Below are positions 26,541 through 35,589 of a stretch of DNA of 64,000 nt, in pieces. The stretch covers positions 95,568-159,567 of the forward strand of contig NZ_GL890942.1 of the NCBI RefSeq assembly GCF_000211815.1. Direction: 5' to 3'. A model generated the notes under the pieces. It made no database searches. It saw only the letters and a list, made by a program, of their open reading frames with translations, and was not told the DNA's origin. The position numbers were made by a program, and so were the translations under genes. The DNA comes from Moorena producens 3L (lineage in GTDB: Bacteria > Cyanobacteriota > Cyanobacteriia > Cyanobacteriales > Coleofasciculaceae). The stretch's first letter is position 1. Each line of letters begins with the position of its first letter.

Positions 26541-27602
26541 CTACTTCGGCAAGACATCTAGGGGAAAAATCGAGAAAAATTCTTCTGTTGTCGGTTCTTT
26601 ATGGGGGACATTATTCAGTTGGTTTCGTAGCCGAGAAATTAACTCGTAAACCTGCTTGCGAGGACGGTTAATTCCCCCTAAAGGTCTATGCTCTGGTAGA
26701 GAATGCCATGGGGTGTAGGACAAATCTTCACAGAATTTGATTTGCTCAGGAGATTCAAAGGTCTGAGCAGGAATCTTGAGAGTAGCTATTTTTTGATAGG
26801 GTGATTTCCAATCGATGGTGGGGTCTTCAATTGGCATCTTATCGGCATCGGTCTGAAACTGAATTAAGAAATCAAAGCAAGCTTCTTTATTGTTGAGATG
26901 TTCTCGGATTGCGTCGCGGAGATAGTTTTCTGTTTTAGGAATCGACTTAGAACTAGTTGAGATATTATCAGGAGAAGGCTTCAGGGAGAATTTAATCGCT
27001 CCTGATCCATATTTGTATGGAGTTGTACTCCAATATTGAGATTCTAATGGACTGCGAATTTTAGACAACCGAATCCTTAGTCCGATCTGGATCTCACGCC
27101 AGCGCCATTTAAATGGATTAAGTCCAGTTATGAAAAACTTTAAGGGGTTCCGGCTTCCGGAACGTTCAATTTCTGCAAAAAACTCAATGTAGTCTTTGGC
27201 ATTGCGAACTACGAAAAGCGGGTGGTCTATTAGCAAAAAGTCTTGGGTTTCCTCATATTTTTCATCCTCCAAGACTTTGTCTCCTGGTACACCCATCAGT
27301 TTAACCGCCATACCATGGGCATCACCTCTGGTATCCTTCTGCTCACTGAAATTTGAGAAGCGAATACAAGCGGGGAAACGCTTACCTGGTTCTTTAAAAA
27401 TACCAACTCTAATCTTGTCATCCTTAGGGAGGTTAGGGTCAATGATAAATTCTCCTCTAACACAACCATGAGCTTTGGGATGTTCTCCCCGTTTTACAGG
27501 AGGATGTTTGTCAATAAGTCGTTCACTGATTTGGGCAATTTCACGAGTAGCTTCGTCTTCTTCGGGCGGTACGTTTTCTTGACCAATTTCTAATTGAGTC
27601 AT
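26541..27602 (-). CDS. Catalase-like heme protein
   Basis: 353 residues, shorter than true catalases (about 480 or more). Distal His45 in KAHGCVRGEF, RFSNF and DAHGMAVKLMG blocks, DFLLIDHPLFVVRN, and a C-terminal proximal-tyrosine helix RPRKQVYELISRLR. This is the catalase-related group (y4iL-like / coral allene-oxide-synthase-like), whose members often act on organic or fatty-acid hydroperoxides rather than hydrogen peroxide. Convergent with the DyP module; an STRR array lies in its own upstream region. Substrate cannot be read from the sequence. Confidence 0.85.
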   Translation of the reverse strand: MTQLEIGQENVPPEEDEATREIAQISERLIDKHPPVKRGEHPKAHGCVRGEFIIDPNLPKDDKIRVGIFKEPGKRFPACIRFSNFSEQKDTRGDAHGMAVKLMGVPGDKVLEDEKYEETQDFLLIDHPLFVVRNAKDYIEFFAEIERSGSRNPLKFFITGLNPFKWRWREIQIGLRIRLSKIRSPLESQYWSTTPYKYGSGAIKFSLKPSPDNISTSSKSIPKTENYLRDAIREHLNNKEACFDFLIQFQTDADKMPIEDPTIDWKSPYQKIATLKIPAQTFESPEQIKFCEDLSYTPWHSLPEHRPLGGINRPRKQVYELISRLRNQLNNVPHKEPTTEEFFSIFPLDVLPK

Positions 27603-27649
27603 CGGTTTCGCCTCTTTTACTCCTTTGGCTTTTTAGTATTATAGCATTA

Positions 27650-27925
27650 GGGTAGGGAGTAGGGAGTAGGGAGCAGGGAGTAGTATTTAGTTTTATCGTT
27701 TGTTTTTTAAGCCATCAGCTATCAGCTATTAGCTATCAGCTATCAGGCGAGAGAACTCCAGGGGGTCGGATTAGTAAAAGGAGCAGGAATTTTCAAGCAG
27801 CCGTAGGAGCATACTGCAGCTTTTTTACTACCTCCCGTTAATTAGCTGACGGCTGACGGCTGTTGCCGTAGCGTGCGGGTAGCGCATATGCTGTTGGCGT
27901 AGCGTGCGGGTAGCGCATATGCTTA
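27650..27925. repeat. Mixed repeats upstream of catalase-like gene
   Basis: GGGAGTA units (27652-27685), ATCAGCT units (27715-27745), then two copies of a GTAGCGTGCGGGTAGCGCATATGCT unit (27866-27922, here only described). Promoter of the catalase-like gene should lie before 27650. Confidence 0.8.
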
Positions 27926-27977
27926 TAGTAAAGGTTGTTTGCTAATCCTAGATTTGTTCGATTGGGATTAATCGTTT

Positions 27978-28175
27978 GGTGGGCAGTGTCTAGTAACTTG
28001 ATTGGCTGGCTGATTTGATCTGTCTCAACCACTGCCCACCCTACGTTAGCTTACTATTTTGATTAATCTTAGGTGGGCAGTGTCTAGTAACTTGATTGGC
28101 TGGCTGATTTGATCTGTCTGGTGCACTGCCCACCCTACGTGAACTACTATTGTTATTAATCCTCGGTGGGCAGTA
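27978..28175. repeat. Two and a half copies of the GGTGGGCAGTG palindromic repeat
   Basis: Copies start at 27978, 28072 and 28165 (period 93-94). Each has GGTGGGCAGTG ... CACTGCCCACC with a GATTAATC-type spacer between copies. Same arms as the 88 bp units at 6364. The third, partial copy runs into the stop codon of the FG-GAP gene. Confidence 0.85.
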
Positions 28176-28184
28176 CCTACTAAC

Positions 28185-29288
28185 TTAGCTTAACCAAGTA
28201 GTAGCAAAGAACTTATCTGTATCATTCCAAAGTTCAACTAGATCAGACTGAGCATCACCATTTAAATCGGTAACTAAGTAATCAGTATCGACTCGAAAGT
28301 CCCCTACTTGTGTATTACTGCCGAGGCTAAATCCACCCAGACCATCACTAATCCAAGTCGCAGCAAAGAAATTATCTGTATTATTCCAAAGTTCGACTAG
28401 ATCAGACTCACCATCACCATTTACATCGGTGACTAAGTAATCAGTATCGACTCGAAAGTCCCCTACTCTGGTATTACCGCCGAAGTCAAAATCACCGTCA
28501 CCATCACTAATCCAAGTCGCAGCAAAGAAACTATCTGTATCATTCCAAAGCTCGACTAGATCAGACTCACCATCGCCATTGACATCGGTGACTAAGTAAT
28601 TAGTATCGACTCGAAAGTCCCCTACTCTGGTATTACCGCCGAAGTCAAAATCACCGTCACCATCACTAATCCAAGTCGCAGCAAAGAAACTATCTGTATC
28701 ATTCCAAAGCTCGACTAGATCAGACTCACCATCGCCATTGACATCGGTAACTAAGTAATTAGTATCGACTCGAAAGTCCCCTACTCTGGTATTACCGCCG
28801 AAGTCAAAATCACCCTGACCATCACTAATCCAAGTCGCAGCAAAGAAACTATCTGTATCATTCCAAAGCTCGACTAGATCAGACTCACCATCGCCATTGA
28901 CATCGGTAACTAAGTAATTAGTATCGACTCGAAAGTCCCCTACTCTGGTATTACCGCCGAAGTCAAAATCACCCTGACCATCACTAATCCAAGTCGCAGC
29001 AAAGAAACTATCTGTATCATTCCAAAGCTCGACTAGATCAGACTCACCATCGCCATTTACATCGGTGACTAAGTAATTAGTATCGACTCGAAAGTCCCCT
29101 ACTCTGGTATTACCGCCGAAGTTAAATCCACCCTGACCATTACTAATCCAAGTCGCAGCAAAGAAACTATCTGTATCATTCCAAAGCTCGACTAGATCAG
29201 ACTGACCATCCCCATTTACATCGGTGACTAAGTAATTAGTATCGACTCGAAAGTCCCCGACTGGAGTTGTTGAACCTAGAGAAAACAT
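28185..29288 (-). CDS. FG-GAP/VCBS-like protein of seven 53-residue repeats
   Basis: 367 residues consisting almost only of seven units: VGDFRVDTNYLVTDVNGDG then ESDLVELWNDTDSFFAATWI. Each has a calcium-loop DVNGDGxxD as in FG-GAP/VCBS beta-propeller blades; seven blades would close a propeller. The DNA repeats (159 bp) are nearly identical. No signal peptide: either exported by a type I system or derived from a longer surface protein. Start supported by AGGAG 13 bases upstream. Confidence 0.8.
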   Translation of the reverse strand: MFSLGSTTPVGDFRVDTNYLVTDVNGDGQSDLVELWNDTDSFFAATWISNGQGGFNFGGNTRVGDFRVDTNYLVTDVNGDGESDLVELWNDTDSFFAATWISDGQGDFDFGGNTRVGDFRVDTNYLVTDVNGDGESDLVELWNDTDSFFAATWISDGQGDFDFGGNTRVGDFRVDTNYLVTDVNGDGESDLVELWNDTDSFFAATWISDGDGDFDFGGNTRVGDFRVDTNYLVTDVNGDGESDLVELWNDTDSFFAATWISDGDGDFDFGGNTRVGDFRVDTDYLVTDVNGDGESDLVELWNNTDNFFAATWISDGLGGFSLGSNTQVGDFRVDTDYLVTDLNGDAQSDLVELWNDTDKFFATTWLS

Positions 29289-29598
29289 TTAACTTGCACT
29301 CCTATCATAGGATTGATACGCTAAATACAGTACGGCAATCGTACTTTGATACTCCCCGCTCTCAAAAAAGGGGGATTTTTGGCTCAAGGATTCGACTTGC
29401 TATGACAGGTTTACACGAAGCACAGTAGAGGTCAAATCTCCGCCAGTGTTTAGATCTTGAATCCTGTTTCCGTGTGGCACACCGTGTTTGATAGATGACC
29501 AACACATTTATATAATCTCTAATTGAATCTAGATTTAATAGTACCCTTAAGGGTACCTTTTGATTAAGAAGAATGAAGTTAAGTTAATTGTAAGCATT
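29289..29598. other. Upstream region of the FG-GAP gene
   Basis: Unique sequence with a GGGTAC palindrome (TTAAGGGTACC, about 29545-29560). Expected to hold the promoter; no clear boxes identified, no RNA gene seen. Confidence 0.4.
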
Positions 29599-29940
29599 CA
29601 GCCGTCAGCCGTCAGCCGTCAGCCGTCAGCCGTCAGCTGACGTAACAGAGATTAAAGCAATGCTTACTTGTTTTATTCAAAAGCACCTCAAGTAGCGTGC
29701 GTGGCACAGGCTTTGGCCTTGGCCTTTCGGCCACGCGTGCGCGTTTGGCCACGCTGTGCGAACGAAGCTGGGAGGTAGCGCATTAGCTGATAGCTAATAC
29801 GCGACACGCTGATACGCGACACGCTGATACGCGACACGCTGATACGCGACACGCTGATACGCGACACGCTGAATACTTACAGTTAATTTACGGCGGTTTG
29901 CATAACTAAGAAGTACAGTAAAAATAATGAGCGTAAGCAT
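29599..29940. repeat. Complex repeat region
   Basis: GTCAGCC units (29599-29636), the GCGTGCG...GGCCACGC dispersed repeat (29690-29775) and five to six tandem ACGCGACACGCTGAT units (29807-29872). Non-coding. Confidence 0.85.
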
Positions 29941-30024
29941 TCAGCCGTCAGCGGTCAGCCGTGAGCTTTTAGCTCACGCTACTTGAGGTGCTTTCCGTAA
30001 CACAGATTAAACGAATACTTACCT

Positions 30025-30190
30025 GTTTTCTTGATCCCAAGCGCGAGTGGGGGAAACCACGGCAGACCGCGAGTGGCGCATGGGTCTGTGTGCGGAACCT
30101 GCGTCCGCACCGCTGTTTGCCCCGTGGGAACCCCCGCAGGTCGGCACTGCCTCCCCTGTTCCGAAGCTGCATCGCTTATTCAAAAGCTGT
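30025..30190. repeat. GC-rich dispersed element
   Basis: AGCGCGAGTGGGGGAAACC ... GGCAGTGCC... GAAGCTGCATCGCTT. It is the inverse of elements at 41440-41500 and 56310-56402 (GCGATGCAGCGC ... CCCCCACTCGC...GCATCAAGAC). Local GC is well above neighbours. Confidence 0.7.
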
Positions 30191-30344
30191 TCGGTGTAGC
30201 TTGCCCATAGCCCATAAGCACATCAAGTAGCGTGGGCTATGCCCAGTGGTCAAAGGCCTTTGGCTGATAGCTGTTCGCGTTCGCGAAGCGTCGGCTTTGC
30301 CGAAAGCGTGGCCAAAGGCCTTTGGCTGATAGCTGAATGCTTAC

Positions 30345-30597
30345 TAGTTAACAGTTTGTCTACCTGTTGGAATTCTGATTCACTGCCGCCCTGGGTGATA
30401 TCCCCAGTAAACATTACCAAATCCAAAGGGCCGACCTGTTCACAAAGGTACTCTAAATCATTGAAGAAAATTTCCTCAACATTTGGCCAGAGATTCTCTA
30501 AGCCATCCATACCCAAATGGAGGTCAGTCAGATGTAACCACCTAAAGATCACCTCCCTGTGATCTGAGGTTTGGTTTAATTCCGTTGAATAACTCAC
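30345..30597 (-). pseudogene. Metallophosphoesterase N-terminal stump
   Basis: About 84 codons of a calcineurin-like phosphoesterase from a GTG start: WLHLTDLHLGMDG (first metal motif DxH), NDLEYLCEQ, and LVMFTGDITQGGSESEF (second motif GD). After about residue 85 the frame runs into a repeat array and ends at 30250, so the downstream phosphoesterase motifs and any STAND/NACHT-like region expected for this subfamily are missing. It is divergent to the 84-aa gene copy B, the same arrangement as the hydrolase/TPR relic has with copy A. Confidence 0.75.
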
Positions 30598-31007
30598 CGA
30601 ATATATTTTATTTAACTAAATAGTATTTAATCTATGTAGATGCATCAAACCCAATCTGGACTTATTCTAACACAGGAAAATATAGGGAGCAGGGAGTAGA
30701 GAGTAGGGAACAGGGAGCAGGGAGCAGGGAGTAGGAAGCAGGGAGTAGGGAAAAAAATTATCACAATTTATTACTTTACCGATTTAATATTACCAGCGCT
30801 ATCGATAAAATTACTCCCCAAAAAATGGTATTCTCTGAAATATATCTATGCGATTGACCTATGGTAACGCTACGGGAACGCTAACTAATATTTACGATTT
30901 TCCCTGTTCCCTGTTCCCTGTTGTCTGTTGCCTTTAAAAAAACGCGATCGCATTCCTTAATCCGTACATTTTATTTCAATTACCCCTCAAAAAAAATATA
31001 AAATCCC

Positions 31008-31036
31008 TTGACAAATTAATCTATAATCGTTATGAT
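31008..31036 (+). promoter_or_regulatory. Sigma-70 type promoter of 84-aa gene, copy B
   Basis: TTGACA (31008-31013), 17-base spacer, TATGAT (31031-31036). ATAATC-gttat-GATTAT forms a palindrome over the -10, a possible repressor site. Spacer sequence differs from copy A but length is conserved. Confidence 0.75.
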
Positions 31037-31069
31037 TATACTTATAAACCTTAAAACGTTTTTTTTACT

Positions 31070-31324
31070 ATGTCTGACAACTTCCGCCCTAACCCAGAAA
31101 ACAATCCTGAGGAAATTACTCCTAGTAATACTCCTCAGGAACCTTCCCAAAAAAAATACCCGATTAAGCACATTTTGAAAGGCTCCCGCCGGGCAATAAA
31201 CAACACCATCCATACCCTTTATGCACGGGGTTACGCCCAAGTTGACGAATGGAGCCCCCTTCAGCCGACTGACATTCCTGGCGAATTCATCACGGTAATG
31301 ACGAAGTACTTAATGCTGGGTTAA
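31070..31324 (+). CDS. Conserved small protein (84 aa), copy B
   Basis: Starts MSDNFRPNPENNPEEITPS; differs from copy A (7173-7427) at a handful of residues such as R/Q in GSR(R/Q)AINNTI and H/Y in TI(H/Y)TLYARG, all conservative, so both copies look functional. Proline/acid-rich N-terminus, compact C-terminal half, no signal or membrane segment. Function unknown. Divergent to the metallophosphoesterase stump. No Shine-Dalgarno in either copy. Confidence 0.8.
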   Translation: MSDNFRPNPENNPEEITPSNTPQEPSQKKYPIKHILKGSRRAINNTIHTLYARGYAQVDEWSPLQPTDIPGEFITVMTKYLMLG

Positions 31325-31336
31325 GGGCTTAAATTT

Positions 31337-31355
31337 CAGGGGGCTTTGCCCCCTG
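31337..31355 (+). other. Post-stop hairpin, copy B
   Basis: CAGGGGGC-ttt-GCCCCCTG. Counterpart of 7142-7159, with changed but still complementary outer pairs. Confidence 0.6.
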
Positions 31356-31528
31356 GTCAAAGCATCAGGTCTGATGTCAGCGGTCAGTAGTCAGCGGTCA
31401 GTGGTCAGCGTTTGGCCTTTGGCTTATAGCTAATAGCTGAAAACTGTTCGTGTAGCGCATAAACTGATAGCTGATAGCTGATAGCTTAGGTGAAATTTGG
31501 TCAATCAGATTGGATCACATCTGGATGG

Positions 31529-31553
31529 GTTTACAAAGTTGAGACATAAGTAA
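31529..31553 (+). other. Conserved 25-base 3' UTR element, copy B
   Basis: Identical to 6972-6996 (other strand), directly before the terminator. Confidence 0.5.
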
Positions 31554-31558
31554 AAATT

Positions 31559-31595
31559 GCTAGCCGTGGAATTTATTTCTGCGGCTAGTTTTTTT
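31559..31595 (+). terminator. Rho-independent terminator, copy B
   Basis: CTAGCCG ... CGGCTAG followed by seven T. Placed 235 bases after the stop codon of the 84-aa gene. Confidence 0.8.
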
Positions 31596-31608
31596 GGGGT
31601 TATCAGGT

Positions 31609-32045
31609 TGAAAGTTATCAGGTTGAAGGTTAGTAAGTTGAAGGTTATGATGTTGAAGGTTATGATGTTGAAGGTTATGATATTGAAGGTTATCAGGTTG
31701 GGGGTTATTAAGTTGAAAGTTATTAGGTTGTTTGCCTTTGGCTTTCGGTGTAGGGTAGCTTAAAGGTTATGATGTTGAAAGTTAAAGGTTATGATGTTGA
31801 AAGTTGGAGGTTATGATGTTGTTCGCGTAGCGTGGCCTATTGGCCAAGGTTATTAACAGGCTCAGCTCATCAACACAAGACCTCGCAGCATTACTATTGT
31901 CTTGATCCAGTCACTGAGATCATCTTCGGATAATTACCTTTAATAAAAATCTGCCCCATCTCCCCATCTCCCCATCTCCCCATCTCCCCATCTCCCCATC
32001 TCCCCACACTCTCCCTGTTCCCTGTTCCCTGTTCCCTCTTCCCTA
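31609..32045. repeat. GTTGAAGGTTATGAT array and later STRRs
   Basis: Degenerate 14-15 base units GGTTGAAAGTTATCA/GATGTTGAAGGTTAT (31609-31830), then CATCTCCC octamers (31957-32010) and CCCTGTT heptamers up to the sensor-kinase stop codon. Confidence 0.85.
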
Positions 32046-32055
32046 TAACACCACT

Positions 32056-35000
32056 TCAAGTAATCACAATATCCAATTCCGACACCCCAAACAAGCGGGC
32101 TTTAGCACAGCGTTCAATATAAAGTTCAACCACCCGGTCTTGGTGATTAATCTGTAAAAGTTCCTCAAAAATCTGTTGCGCCTGAGCAAAGTCTTCTTCT
32201 ACATAATAGGCAACCGCTTCCTCAAACCGAGGAGTCGTGCCGGACTTGAAAGCAATCAAATTCTCAGGATTAGCATCATACACTTCAAAGATTTCCACCG
32301 GTTGACTTTTACCCTTAACCTTAACTCGCCCTAGACACCGATAATGATAACTGTCTCGATTATCCAGATAATTCAAGGTTGGTTTACTAATCAAAATCTC
32401 TGTTCCATAAATCTTGGTTAAACTTTCCAAACGGGAGGCCAAATTTACAGTATCAGCAATCACGGTTGTATCCATCCGTTGAGATTCCCCCACTGTACCT
32501 AAAATTAAACTCCCCTTGTGCAAACCAATACCAATCGCAATGGTTTCATAACCACTATTGTGCCGATGGGAGTTATAAAGATAAACTTGCTTTTGCATCT
32601 CAATGGCTGCGTTTAGGGCATGATCAGCCTTTTCGGGAAACAACGCCATCACCGCATCACCAATATATTTATCAATGAAGCCGTTATAATTACGAATCAC
32701 TGGACTGACTCGACTTAAATAACCATTGATAAAATTAAAATTTTCTTCCGGTGACATCCTCTCTGATAAACTAGTAAAGGAGCGAATATCCGAAAAAAGT
32801 ACCGTCATCTCTTTTTGGACATAATCCCCTAATTGGACATCAAGAATACTTTCCCTTTTTAAAAATTGCAGAAACTCCCGAGGCACAAAGCGTCCATATG
32901 CTACATTAATTTTCGCTAACTGAAGATGGGTCTTAATTCGTGCTAGCAATTCATTCTTGGAAATGGGCTTAGTTAAATAATCATTAGCTCCTGCTGCAAA
33001 TCCTGCTACCAAATCTGAAATCTGATTTTTAGCGGTTAACAAGACTACGGGTAGTTCATTCGGTAGATATTTATTACGGATTTTTTTGCAGAACTCATAG
33101 CCGGTCATTTTCGGCATCATAATATCCAGTAAAATCAAGTCTGGTCTGTATCCTTGGCGAATTTTTGTGAATGCATCTAGGCCATTAACTGCTTGAGTAA
33201 TCTTATAGTTGTGCAGAGAAAGATGGTTGACCAAAACCTGAAGATTTACTGGTTCATCATCTACAATCAAGATTTTAAATGCTTTCATACTTGGTGATGA
33301 TAAGTTCTGATCAGATATCAGGTGATCAGATATCAGGTGATCAGACATCAGGTGATCAGACATCAGGTGATTAGACATCAGGTGATTAGACATCAGGTGA
33401 TCAGATATCAGGTGCTCAGAGTCACTTGCCATCGCCAAATAATTCTGAACCTTGGAAACTTCCTCTCGCTGTTTCCTCTCTACTTTACCTGTTGATATCG
33501 GTAGGGTGAAACTAAACCGTGAGCCAAGGTTTGGGGTAGACTCCACATCAATATCTCCGCCGTGGAGCTGCACCAGTTTTTTAGTAACCGCTAAACCTAA
33601 CCCCACTCCTCCATATTTCCTATTAATGGAGCCATCCCCTTGTTCAAAAGCTTCAAAAATTCGGTCTAATTTATCAGGTGGGATACCAATACCTGTATCA
33701 GAAACGGTAATTTTTAGATAATAATTTACCACCTCTGCTGACACTTTAATCGTACCACGTTCAGTAAATTTAATGGCATTACCCACTAAATTATAGAGAA
33801 TCTGTTGGAGTCGGTTTTCATCAGCATCGACTGGGGGAATCGATGAGGAAACTTGATTAATCAATTGTAGCTTTTTATTACCCACAAGAGGACGGGATAG
33901 CAATAAAACAACTTCTGTTATTTCTCGCATCCCCACTGGCTTAATTCTCAGGTTAATTTGTTTATGCTTGAGGGCCGAAAAATCCAGTAAATCGTTAACA
34001 AGCTGAGTTAACCGTTTGCCACTAGAGACAATCAGAGAAAGATTAGATGATGTTGGCTGGGATAACTCACCTGTTGCTCCATCAATCAAGGATTCAGCGA
34101 TGCCAATAATGCCATTCAGAGGTGTTTTAAGTTCATGGGATGTATTAGCTAAGAATTCATTTTTGAGCTGATCCATTTCCTGAAGAGCAGCATTCTTAGT
34201 TTCTAGTTTCTGGTTATACTCCTGTAGCAGTCGCCTGGTTTCAGCAAATCGTCGTTCTAAAATTAATGCTAAGGATAGGATAAACAGCAACATTCCCCAA
34301 GGATAGAATCGTTGATACCAATTTTCCAGTTCAAAGCGATAAACTAAAATATCATGCATTCCTGCTATAGCCAGGATAGATAATCCGAAACTAAATAGTT
34401 TAGCATAATAGTTTTTTTTAGTGATAGCTATAGGAATAGCATGGAGCAATAAAATTATTGTACTAGCCAGGAGCAGGTAGTGATCAATATATCTCTCATA
34501 GAACCAAGAACTGTTGTAGATAAAAATTAATCCTAAAGAAATTACGGAATAAATTATGTGAATTTGCCATAACCGCTGGATGATGGAAAAATAGCCTGAT
34601 CCAAATATTTGTTCAAAACCAATAAGGGTCAGAATAGGAAGAAAACAAAAAGCCGTATATCGAGTATATTCCCAATTCATTGAATCCTTAAATAATAAGG
34701 GAATAATGGTTGATTGGCTAATGTTGTAAACGCCACCAGCTATGGCTAATAATCCAAAGGCTAGAATTAATCGTTTATCTTGAGACCGGAATAAACACGT
34801 TAAACTAAACCACAGCCCAATTAAAATAAAAATACATCCTAAAACGGTGCTTATTTCGTCTTTGAACAAACACCGAATTACGTTAAATTTAGAACCAATA
34901 ACTATCCGGTCGAAAAATCCGATGTAAATAGACTTATCACCCCCGACATAAACATTAATGAACAATGATTTGCCGGAAAAATTTGAATCAAGAGGAACAA

Positions 35001-35472
35001 TTGGCCATTGATACCCTTCACCATTAGCTGGAGGCAATGAGTTAGGGGATAATCGGGTATAAATCAGTTGCTGATCTAAATAAGCTTCTAGTATATTCGG
35101 AACTGCTCCGAGATAAAGAGTGGGAGATTGCCATTTACCGTCTGGTAACCTAACCCCTAACCAAACATTGTTTTGCTGTTGATCTTGCTGTGACTTCCAT
35201 AGTCTTTCTGGAAAAGAAAATGGTTGCCAGCAAGGGTTCCCGTTGGCAATCTCGACCTTAGTACACCCCTTGGCATTACGGAGGTTATTGATAGAAACAT
35301 CACCCCAGAGATAGTGCCATCCTTGGGTAATCTCCAATGGCGGCAAGGTTTTAGATGCCTGAGATTGTGCTTGACTAGGTGCTATGGTTAATAGGCTAAT
35401 CAGTACTGATATCAAAAAAGCGCCCAAACACAAGGGGATTTGGGCACGTTTCCAACTAAACATACGTTTCAC
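32056..35472 (-). CDS. Hybrid sensor kinase - response regulator - class III nucleotide cyclase
   Basis: 1,138 residues. Order: signal peptide (1-35), periplasmic 7TMR-DISM-like sensor (about 40-190), seven membrane helices (about 200-405), coiled coil, HisKA with His443 (SHELKTPLNG), HATPase (NLVGNAIKF, DTGIGIPPD, GVGLGLAV), a repeat-encoded linker (685-725), REC with Asp781 (LLDIMMPK) and Lys (TKP), then a class III adenylate/guanylate cyclase (about 886-1065, FSDIRSFTS, GDAVMALFP, TVNLASRLE). It would sense an external ligand and convert it into phosphorelay and cAMP or cGMP. No partner gene next to it; the ligand is unknown. Confidence 0.92.
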   Translation of the reverse strand: MKRMFSWKRAQIPLCLGAFLISVLISLLTIAPSQAQSQASKTLPPLEITQGWHYLWGDVSINNLRNAKGCTKVEIANGNPCWQPFSFPERLWKSQQDQQQNNVWLGVRLPDGKWQSPTLYLGAVPNILEAYLDQQLIYTRLSPNSLPPANGEGYQWPIVPLDSNFSGKSLFINVYVGGDKSIYIGFFDRIVIGSKFNVIRCLFKDEISTVLGCIFILIGLWFSLTCLFRSQDKRLILAFGLLAIAGGVYNISQSTIIPLLFKDSMNWEYTRYTAFCFLPILTLIGFEQIFGSGYFSIIQRLWQIHIIYSVISLGLIFIYNSSWFYERYIDHYLLLASTIILLLHAIPIAITKKNYYAKLFSFGLSILAIAGMHDILVYRFELENWYQRFYPWGMLLFILSLALILERRFAETRRLLQEYNQKLETKNAALQEMDQLKNEFLANTSHELKTPLNGIIGIAESLIDGATGELSQPTSSNLSLIVSSGKRLTQLVNDLLDFSALKHKQINLRIKPVGMREITEVVLLLSRPLVGNKKLQLINQVSSSIPPVDADENRLQQILYNLVGNAIKFTERGTIKVSAEVVNYYLKITVSDTGIGIPPDKLDRIFEAFEQGDGSINRKYGGVGLGLAVTKKLVQLHGGDIDVESTPNLGSRFSFTLPISTGKVERKQREEVSKVQNYLAMASDSEHLISDHLMSNHLMSNHLMSDHLMSDHLISDHLISDQNLSSPSMKAFKILIVDDEPVNLQVLVNHLSLHNYKITQAVNGLDAFTKIRQGYRPDLILLDIMMPKMTGYEFCKKIRNKYLPNELPVVLLTAKNQISDLVAGFAAGANDYLTKPISKNELLARIKTHLQLAKINVAYGRFVPREFLQFLKRESILDVQLGDYVQKEMTVLFSDIRSFTSLSERMSPEENFNFINGYLSRVSPVIRNYNGFIDKYIGDAVMALFPEKADHALNAAIEMQKQVYLYNSHRHNSGYETIAIGIGLHKGSLILGTVGESQRMDTTVIADTVNLASRLESLTKIYGTEILISKPTLNYLDNRDSYHYRCLGRVKVKGKSQPVEIFEVYDANPENLIAFKSGTTPRFEEAVAYYVEEDFAQAQQIFEELLQINHQDRVVELYIERCAKARLFGVSELDIVIT
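33308..33420 (-). repeat. In-frame 15 bp repeats encoding SDHLM linker
   Basis: About seven units of ATCAGGTGATCAGAC/T inside the sensor kinase, translated SDHLMSNHLMSDHLIS. Fifteen bases keep the frame, so copy number can vary without breaking the protein. Confidence 0.9.
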
Positions 35473-35589
35473 TGGTATCTCCTGGAGGGGCTATGGGTAA
35501 CACCCCTCCTCTACTAGTTTAAGTTGGATTTTGGAGCTTGGAAACTGTTTGTTAAACTTTACTTAAATCCTGGCATCGGTTCTGATTGT

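Larger units (their letters stand above)
30635..31895 (+). repeat. Inverted duplicated module, copy B
   Basis: Matches 6752-7680 in inverse orientation, from the upstream ACACAGGAAAATATAGGGAG segment through promoter, gene, hairpin, conserved 3' element and terminator to the AACAGGCTCAGCTCATCAAC side. Longer than copy A because its STRR arrays are larger. Confidence 0.85.

Noticed and set aside
29390..29510. Possible tRNA-like segment with a GGTCAAATCTCC string
   Set aside because: No cloverleaf can be drawn: no matching acceptor or anticodon stems.
31557..31763. 68-residue ORF with LKVIRLKV repeats
   Set aside because: Starts in the terminator and translates the GTTGAAGGTTATGAT array.
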